NCBI GenBank assembly: GCA_034687125.1
Contig: JAQGBZ010000196.1
Location: forward strand, 54,138-118,137
Origin: Neelides folsomi
Taxonomy: Eukaryota > Arthropoda > Collembola > Neelipleona > Neelidae
Reading direction: 5' to 3'
Length of the DNA: 64,000 bases
In this document: in pieces, positions 47,862-58,607 of the stretch
Layout of the letters: every line of letters starts with the position of its first letter
Numbering within the stretch: the stretch's first letter is position 1
Translations under genes and position numbers: made by a program
Notes under the pieces: model-generated
Databases searched by the model: none
What the model was told of the DNA's origin: nothing
What the model saw: the letters and a program-made list of their open reading frames with translations, nothing else

Positions 47862-50417
47862 TCAATCCCATAACTTAATGAGTCCGTCCCATCCAGCCGA
47901 TATAATCTTGGAGGTTTCATTGGGATGCCAAAGGACAGATATACACGTGTTATCATGAGCCTTCCACTTGCTAAACACCTGCGTGCTCTTCCAATCCCAC
48001 ACGAATACTTTCCCATCTGCATCTCCACTGATGAGATAACTATAAAAGGAACATTTGGTTATTCAATTTATTACCAATTATTTTCTTCCTTCGGGAATAT
48101 CTCAGAAAAATGACAGAAAAATGTAAATGAACCAATGAACCAATAATAGTCAATTAAGTTAATCAATAATAAAATGAATTGAATTTTACCTCATATCAGG
48201 CGAGAAATCAAGTTGGCAAGCATAACCAGCGACCATATGTCCCGAAAACGTCTTCTTCCTATGAAGCTTAAATCTGTTCATAGCTGTGAACACCATTACC
48301 TAAAATAAAAAAATATTATGTTATTGTGTCACGTTTGGAAGTGAAATAAATTTAATTTTTAGTTTTCCAATACAATGCAAAATGCAATAACGTAAATTAA
48401 TTTCATAGTTTACCTTATTGTCCATTGATTGGCAGGCTAGCCATTTGCCATTAGGGGCCATTGTGACAGCAGGCATTGAGTGCATTGAAGGATCAGCGAT
48501 ATACTGTAATAAATTATTAAACGAGTAATTTGCGAAATTAAATATTTTAAAACTTTTCTTTTCTTAAATTAGCAAATTAAAATTCCAAACCTTCATATCA
48601 ACAGGAATGTCCCATTCCCAAACACGGAGACTTTTGTCGTCTGAAGTTGAAACGAATCTTCGGTTCTCGTCAACAAATGTAATTGTATTAACTGCTCCTA
48701 AATGTCGATCATACTCTTGACAAATGTCTCCACTTCTTGTATCCCACTGGAATTAAATATTAATAAATATTAATATAAAACATACAAATTATTAGATCAG
48801 ATATTGTTATAATCAATTGTTTAAGTTATTAACGAGATAATATCCATACGCAAACAATTTTCTTATCCGAAGTTCCAGCAACAAACAAATGCTGCCTTGA
48901 AACCTCAGGATGAAACTTCACACAATAAGGAATTTTCCTATTTGAAAACCGCTTGATAACTTGGCCAGTTTCGGTGTCCCAAAGTTTGATGAATCGATCA
49001 TAAGCTGCAGAAAGGAACCGAGTTCCATCCCTGTTGAAACAAATGTCTCGAACAGCCTGGCGATGGCCCATGTAGGTCAACAAACATCTTCGCTCTCCGT
49101 AAACTTCCCATAACTGTCAATACAAAAAACGTTTTAATAAAATATCAAACCAATTTTATTTATTAATTTTTTTAAAAGTGTTAGTTTATGAGCATTGTCA
49201 TACTTTGACTTTTGTGTCCATTCCAGATGATAACAAAAGATGGCCAGAATTAGGAAAGAGTCGAATAGCCGAACATCCTTTTGTATGAGCCGTCCAAGTA
49301 TGAACAAGGTTTTTGGGAATGAAACATTTCGTGACGGCTTTTTGTTTTCCTCCAGTTTCTGGCCCTGCGACCATGAAGGACCTTCCTTGATAATCCACCG
49401 TGTCCTTAATGTGAACGATCGATTTCTCTTCAATGGGTTTATCGTCCACGTTTTTCCCACGTCTTTGCCTCTTTGAGAGGATCACTTCAAGTTCAGCACT
49501 TTCCTCCTGTTAAACAAATATAACGTTGAATAAAATAAAATAAATTCCCTCAAAATATAAATATTTAATATTTCATTAGTAGATACATTTCGTAGGCGTA
49601 TGAGATCAATTCAATTATACCTCAGTTGGTTTAGCCACAGTTTGTAAATCTTCATAAGGAGCCCATGGTCCAAGATAGCCATCAATGTCTTCTGGCTTGT
49701 CATTCCTATCCCTTTTACGCTTATCCTTTGGCCTCAAAGGAATTGTTTCAAACACAGTTTTAGAACTTTCGGCTGATGTTGGTTGGCCAATCATTTGAGA
49801 ATTTGTAGCTGTTGAGCTTGGATCAATCGCATAGCCATATCTAAACATTTTAAATAAACAATATTTATATTAAAAAGTATAAATTACTAAACTATATAGT
49901 GAAAAGAAGTATTCAACCCTTTTTACTCGCTTTAAATAATAATATAAATGGCTTACGAAGTAAAAGTTCTCCTTTGATTTTCGAAATGGAATTCGTTAAG
50001 GTGAGCTTTCTCGACATAACCAGCCAAGGTGTTTCTTGTAGCCGCCTTTTGTCCAGTTTTGAAGGGATTCTTAGGGCCAACGTCTGGAGCAAAGAGTTGT
50101 TCATATTTGGGGTTGAATGTGAGTTCTTTGCATTTGGGATCAATTGGTTGACCAACAGGATCAAGGCCACGCTATTTTATAAAAAAGTCATTTAGCCACC
50201 ATTTACTTTATTTTCAAAGGTATTTATTAAAAATTACATTGAGGGAGATGTCAGGAGCGGAGACAACTTGAAGGGCAAAAGAAGACCCGGGTTCGGATTC
50301 CAAGGGTTTGAGATGCTCCGGAATTTCTTTAGGCTTTTCAGTTTGGATCTCTTCTTCTTCCTCCTCTTCTGATGAAGATGAAGAGCGATCGGCGTATGCA
50401 GCCAATGCAGCTAACAT
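47862..50417 (-). CDS. CDC40: Pre-mRNA-processing factor 17 (CDC40/PRP17), WD40 splicing factor
   Basis: Nine exons in translation order: 50417-50238, 50171-49957, 49840-49621, 49506-49204, 49113-48850, 48746-48591, 48503-48414, 48299-48190 and 48039-47862. All join in phase to 571 residues, near the usual 579. The N-terminus has the acidic/serine tract ([14 protein letters not shown]) typical of PRP17. The middle carries [15 protein letters not shown] and a basic KRKRDR stretch. From about residue 275 a seven-bladed WD40 propeller runs to the end, with repeats such as [33 protein letters not shown] and a final LIKLWD. The protein acts in the catalytic spliceosome for the second step. It is transcribed divergently from SepSecS. 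Confidence 0.97.
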
Positions 50418-50842
50418 GATTAACTTTTATATAAACTTGATATATCAATAAAATTTTTAGTTTATAATCGATTTTATAACGTCCAAATTTAATTTTGTTA
50501 TTCTTCCGGGAAGAGAATTGAAAACTACGAAGACTGCGATTCAGAAATTCCGACAACAAATTCGAACTTGGATTTAGGTCTTTTAGCAATATCTATCATG
50601 GAATGAACTTCTATTGTTACACACTGCCCATTGAGATTTTACGTGCAATGTCATTTTAATCCTAGAATTGTAATCCCGGATTCTTCAAAAAGAGGATACG
50701 TGTGAAAGATGGAACTTACTTACTTACCGGTTTATTTTACATTAAAACTCAATTAAACTTTTAAGAAAAATTGTATAGAAAAAAATTGTAAGAAAGATTG
50801 TGAATTGTATAGAATTAAATGTGTAGTATTAGTTAATTAGAA
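50418..50842. promoter_or_regulatory. Shared intergenic region between PRP17 (-) and SepSecS (+)
   Basis: 425 bp separate the two ATGs. Both genes are housekeeping type, so a bidirectional promoter is plausible. A less AT-rich block occurs at about 50590-50710. I see no diagnostic core element. Confidence 0.55.
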
Positions 50843-52995
50843 ATGGATTTAAGTTCGGTGTTCAAAGAGGCATGTCATCTGCTCCCCGCAACTTACCTTG
50901 ATCAAGGGCTCAATTCTAACAAAGCACTTGAAACAAAGTTTAAGAGTCTCATTAGTCAAGTGAGTTAAATAATTAATTTTACTTTAAATAACTATTAGGA
51001 TTAATAAATATTTAAATAATGAATATAATATCTCTATAATTTATAATATATGGAATTCTAATTATTTTAATCATTATAGCGAAAGTGGCCTAGAGAGTCA
51101 TGGGACGATCACAGTATTTCTCTATTCCTTAACCACCTTTCTTCCTTGGACACCAACAACTTCCCAACGAAAGTCGGAGTCGGTGAAAGAGAAGGGAGGG
51201 TTTATTCTGGTAATTACTCATTACTTTTTATGGATAGAATTGACATTTAAAATCACTAAAATTAACCTTTGATGATTGTTGATTGCCTAACAGATCTCGT
51301 ATTAAAAAGACATTTCCGTTTCTGCCACGGAATTGGCCGTTCTGGCGATTTGACTGAAATTCAACCAAAAGCTGCAGGGTCCAGTTTATTAAATGTGCTC
51401 ACAAATTGTCTTGTCCTTGATTTTTGTAAAACGATAGGTAAAATTATTATTTTAAAATTCTTTAAAATCTTGACCTATTTATTTCATTAGTGTTATTACG
51501 ATAAATAATATTAAATCATTAAAGTTACATTAACGAATATTTTTCTGAAATAGTCCATCCAAAAATATCTGATGCGTTCCTTGTACCTTTTGCTACAGGC
51601 ATGAGTCTTGCCTTTACCTTCATGACACTTAAAAAATTGAAACCCAAAGGGAAATATGTCATATGGAGTAGAATCGATCAAAAATCGTGTTTCAAGAGTA
51701 TTATTACTGCAGGTTTGTCTTTACCCCTTAATACAAATCACAAATGAATCTATCGAATTTATTCGATCATATCATAAATACGCACTTATTAATTTATTTT
51801 GTCAGGTCTTCAACCAATTATAATAGAGCCAGTCATCGAATCGGAACAACTTGTCACTAATTTGAAGAAAGTGATGGAAGCGATTGAAACTTACAAAGAC
51901 GAGATTCTCTGTGTGATGAGCACAACGAGTTGTTTTGCTCCCCGAGGCCCAGATTCACTCATCGAACTCTCTAAGATAGCCAAAGAACATGATATTTTCC
52001 ACGTTGTGAACAATGCTTATGGACTTCAAAGTGGGAAATGCAACTTTTTAATTCATCAAGCTATAAGGTGAATAATGAATGAAAAATTCTTTTACAATGT
52101 TTAATTGCGTAAATTATATTTAAACTTTTGAGTTTATAAACACTAATTTTATTACTTTATATAATGATTTTACTGGGTTTTTTTCAGGGAAGGCAGACTG
52201 GATGTATTTTTACAAAGTACTGATAAAAATTTGATGGTCCCTGTTGGTGGTGCGATTATTGCTGGATTCAATTCTCAATTCTTGACACAAATTAAAAAAA
52301 ATTATCCAGGTAGGATTAAAAATTCAAGCTTTACTTATTGTTAAAACTGTATTGTTTGAATATTAGCATATTCTCAACATTCTTTTATTCAATAACAGGT
52401 CGAGCTTCTTCCAGTCAATCGCTGGATGTTTTCATAACTCTCCTCTCAATGGGAAGAGATAATTATGAAAAGATGATGTCTGAACGAAAGCAACTCCACA
52501 CTTATACAATAGAAAAATTGTCAAGTTTTGGTGAAAAAGTCGGAGAAAAAGTTCTCTCTACACCGGATAACCAAATTTCAATAGGCTTTACAATAAAGAA
52601 CTTGGGAAAAGAACAGAATGAAAAAGATCGACTCAAGACCTTAACTCAACTCGGCTCAATGTTATTTTTAAGAAATGTAACAGGATCGAGAGTCATTACA
52701 TGCAAGGAAACGAAAACAATAGAAGGCTTTGAATTTAGAGGTAAAAATGCAAAAAAATAAATCAAATCTCCAAATTTTGAATAAAGTCTTTGCTAAATTA
52801 TAACTAATTAAAATATTTAAGTTTGATAATTATATAAATTGATCATTGGAATATTTAGGGTGGGGAGCAAGCCACAACGAATATCCAGTTCCTTATTTTA
52901 CAGTAGCTGCAACAATAGGAATTACAAAAGAGGAAATTGACATTTTTCTTCAAAAGTTAGAAGAGTCTTATGACAAATTAGTGAAGAATAAATAA
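50843..52995 (+). CDS. SEPSECS: O-phosphoseryl-tRNA(Sec) selenium transferase (SepSecS)
   Basis: Eight exons (50843-50959, 51080-51209, 51294-51437, 51554-51712, 51806-52067, 52188-52309, 52399-52740, 52859-52995) join in phase to 470 residues; the family is around 500. Motifs appear in the expected order: [20 protein letters not shown], then [15 protein letters not shown], then [19 protein letters not shown]. Lys284 in STDKN is the pyridoxal-phosphate Schiff-base lysine and falls at the same number as in human. The enzyme converts phosphoseryl-tRNA(Sec) plus selenophosphate to selenocysteinyl-tRNA(Sec), the last step of selenocysteine synthesis in eukaryotes. The intact gene implies that this organism makes selenoproteins. 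The N-terminal exon is short and the extreme C-terminus is shorter than in human. Confidence 0.97.
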
Positions 52996-53341
52996 TGTTA
53001 CATATAAGTAATTGACTTTTATAATTTTACATAATTGATACATTTTCCATGATTTGATCACTTAATTATAGAAGAGGTATGTCATTATATCATTTAATGG
53101 TCACCTCATTCGACATAATTAGTCAAAGTGAATAGTTTTGAAAAAGGAATTTAGATTGTGCAAATGAGGAAATGGTTGATATTCTGCATATGCCACTTTC
53201 TCAACATTCTCTCATACTAGGTTAAGTTATAAATAGGAAAGTGTCAACGTCGTGGAGAGAAAAGTAAAAGAAAATTCAGTTTAATTTAGAAATTTTCTTA
53301 AAGCTAGTCGTTGATTTTGCATTTAAATAAATTAAATAACA
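52996..53341. other. Short spacer
   Basis: 346 bp between SepSecS and the small secreted protein gene. A TATA-like TTATAAATAGG at about 53229-53239 lies roughly 105 bp before the next ATG and could be its core promoter. Confidence 0.4.
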
Positions 53342-53992
53342 ATGATATTGAATTTGTTTTTAATCGCTATTTTAGCAGTTCCATTACGTGGAGGTAATTT
53401 CGTGATTTTTTATAGATTTCATATATATCGAAGTGAGGATGATTGTTTTATACCATTTTTTAATTTTGAATAATTTAGGCGATATCAACGTTCCTGGAGA
53501 ATTTTGCGTTTTTTCTCTCAAGGGTCAAAATGGTGATTTAATTAAAGCCCTTTATATCACAAAATTAATTAAAAAAAATTATTTAAATCTTTACATTAAA
53601 ACCGTTAATCATCATTGTAAAAATGTTAGATGATTGCTTAATGAATTCTAATAGATTATTTTTTTAAATTTTTATATAATGATCAAAGGAAATCAGTACT
53701 GCTTTTTTGCCAAAAGTGTATGTCAAAAATTTCCCTACTACGCCGCGAAGGATTTTAGGTCATTGATTACCGAAGAATGTGTGATTTTTTATACTAGGGA
53801 TTCCTGCAAAGGGGTTTGTTAACCACAATTTTTAATTTTTTCACCATATACCAAAATCCTATTTGATTTACATTTATAAGTTATGTAAAATATTTTTGTG
53901 TCTAGTCTGGAAGCGTATATTTTCCAGGCGTTTATTCCAAGCTTCCTAAAGAGATTGCTGATAAAGCTCAAACCTACAGATCCTGTGCTTAA
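53342..53992 (+). CDS. Small secreted protein, beta/gamma-crystallin-like
   Basis: Four exons proposed: 53342-53393, 53479-53532, 53689-53813 and 53906-53992, giving about 105 residues in phase. Exon 1 is a signal peptide (MILNLFLIAILAVPLRGG). The last two exons read GNQYCFFAKSVCQKFPYYAA, CVIFYTRDSCKGSGSVYF and VYSKLPKEIADKAQTYRSC. The CVxxYxxxxxxG ... L ... DKAxSYxxC layout resembles one Greek-key beta/gamma-crystallin domain as found in small secreted arthropod and microbial proteins. The donor of exon 2 is uncertain: GTGATT at 53533 and GTCAAA at 53524 both keep the frame. Function is unknown; calcium binding or defence would be guesses. It stands alone between SepSecS and the lectin-like pair. 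Confidence 0.5.
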
Positions 53993-54159
53993 TCTCCATT
54001 TAAATCAAAAAAAATTGAATAAAATACACTTTTAATTGAATGCTACTTTTATTGATCATTTTATTGGTGTTTTGACTAATTAACCAATAACTATCTTGGA
54101 AGGAGGAACATGCATACTTAACATAATATATATTAAGTTAACATATTGTCAAATTAAAT

Positions 54160-55062
54160 TTAAAGTCTTTGAGGTAGCGGATCTGAAGATTTTCCTTTTC
54201 TGTAAATCTGCCAATGTTGATCGGTTCTTAAATCACTTTCGTCAGGCTCACATGGAGTCGTTGTAACTCGACCGTAGGTTCTTTAATTATAAGAATACAA
54301 TTGTTATTTTAATAATAATGAATGATTATTAATATAAAATATATAATAATAATAATAACTTTACAACTTATTGTTAATATTATATTTTACATTTACCCAT
54401 GTCCTTGTAAACATTTTTTGCTTTTGTTGTTCATAACTTGATAAACATAACTGTCGGTAGTTTGATTTAACAATGGTTTAATTGACCACATTTGTTTATC
54501 ATCTTGTGAAGCACTCTATGAGTTAATTGTAATAATGTTAAATTATAAATTAAATCAATTAATTTAAAATATTAAAAACATTTATTGTTTAATACGTTGA
54601 CTAAAATTTTTCCATCAATATGATCTTCGTCCATCATGCAGCGATAAACATGATAGTTTTGAAAAGTTGCACCGCCGACAAGGGCTTCATCTTTTAACAA
54701 TTACCCAATTGAGAGTGTTTATTTATTAAAATTAACACAAAAATATAATTCATAATCATAAATTGTAAATAAAAATTCATGGGTCAATCTTACTCCATTG
54801 TACTTCCCACATTTCCGAAAGAGCAAAATTGTACGGGATTGTTAAAACTGGAGCTCCGGGAGTATCTCCAGAGGCAGTCAGCCACTATTACCATTTACAT
54901 TATAATAAAACTAATGAAGATACTTGAAAGAAACCGTTGAATGAGACTTACGTTCCCATCTTTAGCGTTTCTCAAAAGAATTGCAATTGGATCACAACGA
55001 GCTGCTTCAGAGAGGGTCAAATACCCCAAAAGAAATATAGAAAGGCCCACGATTTTGGTCAT
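54160..55062 (-). CDS. Secreted lectin-like (beta-trefoil type) protein, copy A
   Basis: Five exons in translation order: 55062-54952, 54884-54794, 54690-54596, 54515-54397 and 54280-54160, giving 178 residues in phase. Signal peptide: MTKIVGLSIFLLGYLTLSEA. The body reads AILLRNAKDGNWLTASGDTP, FALSEMWEVQW, then EALVGGATFQNYHVYRCMMD and QMWSIKPLLNQTTDSYVYQV with CLQGHG. Repeated W-x-I and Y-V-Y-Q-V-x-N-x-x-S-x-x-C-L-Q-G elements are typical of a ricin-B-type beta-trefoil carbohydrate-binding fold. This is a family resemblance from motifs and not a proven assignment. The paralogue at 55797-56674 has the same five-exon structure, with identical sizes for exons 2 and 4 (91 and 119 nt), showing tandem duplication. 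No enzymatic residues are visible. Confidence 0.7.
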
Positions 55063-55796
55063 TTTTTTTATTTAAACTATGATTTTCAGATTGAATTCTG
55101 GGTTTGCAACAACTTGCGAAATGAGTGATATAAGATTTTAATCAATTGAAAATTACTAAATTGCCAATTGGCTATATATTACTTTTAGTATAGGAAAGAT
55201 TAGGTTATAATTATAATTTAATTTACCATTACCTTAATTTTAATCATACCATAATGAACCACGAATGTTAACATTTAATTTTATTGGCAAATCTCAATTT
55301 CATTAAATCATAACTCAATCGATTAATGTCGATAATGACTATGTGACATTTTGTTTGAAATTTGGCATTGTTCTGTCAAATTTAATAGATTAGACGAATA
55401 ACATCACTTTGTGTTAATTCTGAGTAAGTAAGTTATACTAATGTAGGTTTTTAATACATAGTTAGTCTCAATACACTATCTATCCCACCCATCTCAATTT
55501 TATATAGGCACATTATATCAATTAATTATATTATAAATAACATATGTTAATGATATTCTTATATGGTGATTGCTATTATTATAAATTAATGCAAATTTTG
55601 ATAAATTAAAGATTCTCAGGTCAAGGTGAGGTTGTTGAATCTGCCAAGGTGAGTATTTTATAATAGATGAAACGAGCAAAATCACTAATTGAACGGATGA
55701 AACAATTTTAATTTATCGATTTTAATTTATTAATTTTAATAACTCAATTTTTTATGCAAATTGTAAATGGAACAAACACATAATATTATTCATTAT
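55063..55796. other. Spacer between the tandem lectin-like paralogues
   Basis: 734 bp, AT-rich, containing the promoter of copy A and the 3' UTR of copy B. No further copy or gene seen. Confidence 0.5.
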
Positions 55797-56674
55797 TTAA
55801 ATATTGATTTCTTCAGGTTGTGGAAGATACGCCATCAAATCTTTGGTATAAGCTGACCAGAACTGTGGCGAATTTAGATCCATCTCATCAGCATTTAAGC
55901 AGATTTCTGAAGTCACAGCTCGGTAAACGCTTTTAAATATGGAGATTTGTATATTAACTGTTTTATGCTTTCGAATTCTTTTAAATAAAATATGAATGAT
56001 GAAATATTGAAAAATTACTTATTTCCCTGAATGCATCTCCCGCTCTCCTTGTTTATGATTTGATAAACATAATACCCAGTTTCGTTGTTCTTGAAAGCTT
56101 TCAAGAGAAACTTTTGATTATTTGTTGAAGTCGGAAACTTAAAAATTACAAAAAAAATAAAATTTATAATATTTTTTAGTAAAATGTAGCAATGCAATTA
56201 ATATTAATAATTGTTATTATAATAAGCTATTAAATTACTTACCCGCATTAGTATCTGATAATCAAATCTATTTTCATCCAAAATTTCCTTTGGTCCAATT
56301 CCATCTTGGTTGTAATTCAAAAACGTTGATCCGCTAACCAACGCGTCCTCTATGTATTTAGATAAACTTTTCAATCTTAACTTTATGAAATGATAAATGA
56401 GTTAAATTATAAAAAGTCATTTACCCCAAGCGACCTCCCAAGTTTCGGATAAAGCCCAATTATCTGGGGAAGTAACGACAAGAGCTCCATCACCGACACC
56501 AGCCACGCTAAGCCACTATTAGAATTAAAACAATTAAATTAAATCTTCGCGCTAAGAATCACTTACGCTTCCATCGTAGGCATTTTTGAACAACATTGGG
56601 ATAGGAGCACATGCTTCGTTTCCCAACAGATGGAATAAGATGGTCACAAGAATAAAGCTAAAAGATTTATTCAT
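55797..56674 (-). CDS. Secreted lectin-like (beta-trefoil type) protein, copy B
   Basis: Five exons in translation order: 56674-56567, 56515-56425, 56349-56243, 56137-56019 and 55929-55797, giving 185 residues in phase. Signal peptide: MNKSFSFILVTILFHLLGNEA. It aligns along its whole length with copy A: WLSVAGVGDGALVVTSPDNW against WLTASGDTPGAPVLTIPYNF, ALSETWEVAW against ALSEMWEVQW, GYYVYQIINKESGRCIQG against SYVYQVMNNKSKKCLQG. Exon 4 seems to end at a TAA, but the donor AA/GTAATT just before it matches the exon-4 boundary of copy A. The next exon (NVYRAVTSEICLNADEMD) matches its exon 5, so the longer model is preferred. Divergence is substantial, so the duplication is not recent. Likely an extracellular carbohydrate binder. 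Confidence 0.7.
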
Positions 56675-58380
56675 TTTGTTAATCCGAATTTATTTATTGT
56701 TGGATCGATTTTAATTTAATAATTTTGTAATCCTCTATAAAGCTTGAACATTAAAAATATATTTATTTACAATTAATCTTTTAATCTCAATAGCTGATGA
56801 GATTAATTAGACACATCCATATTTTAAACTTATCGACTACCTCACTTACTTAACACTTTTTACAATAGTTCCTCTGTTCTTCCACTTGAATGCCAATGCC
56901 AATTGAATTGATAAAAAAGATAAAATACAAAGTTGTTAGTCGAGGGAGTAAAATGGTTTATTAAAATCTTGCTTTGTTTCATTTATTTCAGGAATGAAGA
57001 GTTTGGCAATTTTTTAATTTTTCATAGCCAATATATTTTTATTAGTCAGCCTCAGACGCATTTAAATTCTGGAAATGTTCTTGACAAAAATTATGTATTT
57101 AGGTCCATTTAGGGAAATGTTTTACTAATTTGGAATTTTGAATCATTTCCTCCTTTTATTCAATGAGTTCGTTTAATTAAATTTGAATAACAAAAAATAA
57201 AATCATTTGTGATCTATACAAAGAACACATCCTAAATAAATAATATTAAATGGAATTTGAGTTCATCAAAGTTCATTTGTATTTTCAATCACATTCACTT
57301 TTAATGCATTTTAACAAGTAATTTAGGATATCCACATATATTTAAGCCTTTATTGTAAAAGGAATTAAATGTGTTTAATATGAATTTCCCCTTAATATGT
57401 AAATATTTATTTAATTACCAAGCTTCAATTTATACTACTGGTATATAACAAATATTGCTCATCGTAATTATTTTGTGACGAAATTAATTCCACATAATTC
57501 TTTAATTTAGCATTTATCTTTTAATTAACAAAGATCGGCGAGATCAGCATTTGCTGTTAATCATTACTACTATTATATTTTAATACAAATATTTGATATG
57601 TTATAAAGTTCATGTACATTCTGAACCAAACCAATTAATTGTTGAATTAACATTATAAAACCCGAACAAAGAGATATGGGTATAAGCTTTTAGTCTCCGA
57701 TTACAAAAGTGCCGTCTACCGCTAAACAATAATTTGCAAATAAGATATCTACAAAAAACTTGACGACTTCAGATCAAATCGGTTACCTATGTTATAGTGC
57801 ATAGTTATACTGTTAAATACAGTTTAATACATAATACCGATATAGTAATTATTGTATTTACTAAATGTGATTATTTCATTCGTATTTGAATATTAAGAAT
57901 TACGAAAACTTGACCTTTGTTCAAGAGCCTATTAAAATTTGCAGCGTATACAAGAACAATAAAATACATCAGCAACAGACATCAAAATTTTATATACATT
58001 ATATTATTTAATAATATATGTATAACGCTAAGTTCTTTTTATATAAGAATTCAACTAAAAATTAATACAGTGATATATTTTACATTTTATCTTTTTAATA
58101 AGCTTTCCACTCGATCTTACGATAAAGATAGTTCAACTTAAAATTTTATACAACTAGAGAAGATTTTTATTATAGACTATTCATCATTTGTGATATCTTG
58201 ATTTATATGCAAGTTATTAAAATTAAATCATGTAGAAATTTTATGCCAAATGAACGATAAAAATCATGGATTCAGCCTTCAGGGTATTCCAATCTTTCCC
58301 AGAACAATTCTATCACAAAACCATTGACAAATGACACAGTTGAACCTCAACTATACAAATATGGAGTACTTTCAGTTCTA

Positions 58381-58408
58381 ATAGAGCTAATAGCTATATT
58401 AGCTCTAT
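58381..58408. repeat. Perfect 12-bp inverted repeat upstream of the ZIP gene
   Basis: ATAGAGCTAATA at 58381-58392 and TATTAGCTCTAT at 58397-58408, separated by GCTA. It could form a hairpin or a symmetric protein-binding site. It lies about 200 bp before the ZIP ATG. Confidence 0.7.
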
Positions 58409-58474
58409 CATTTCCATGGTAATTAATTAATGACGAGCCGAGCCGCGTTGGATAGTCTGCCTTATAAGCACTTT

Positions 58475-58503
58475 TGCGCACGGCTCGTCCCTCATTTGCA
58501 CCC
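58475..58503 (+). promoter_or_regulatory. Two metal-response-element cores before the ZIP gene
   Basis: TGCGCAC at 58475-58481 and TGCACCC at 58497-58503 both match the MTF-1 core TGCRCNC. The first continues as TGCGCACGGCTC, close to the full consensus with GGCC-like flank. Spacing between starts is 22 bp. They lie 105-133 bp before the ATG of a zinc transporter, where zinc-dependent control is expected. They could also be in the 5' UTR. Confidence 0.6.
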
Positions 58504-58607
58504 GAACCTCGAGCGAAGAAAAGGCGCCGTCTTCCACTTTGTAAAACAAAGAATTCTCTCGAGGTTCCGTTGTCGTTTTTGTTTTTCCGAGTTCAAAGGT
58601 CAACAAA

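Larger units (their letters stand above)
56675..58607. other. 1.9-kb region upstream of the ZIP transporter
   Basis: AT-rich up to about 58.43 kb, then sharply GC-richer to the ZIP start. No gene seen in the AT-rich part; the frame at 57917-58141 is not credible. It contains a perfect inverted repeat at 58381-58408 and two metal-response cores, listed separately. Confidence 0.5.

Noticed and set aside
55818-55922. Plus-strand stretch VVEDTPSNLWYKLTRTV with a possible acceptor and donor
   Set aside because: It is the antisense of exon 5 of lectin-like copy B, whose match to copy A decides the strand.
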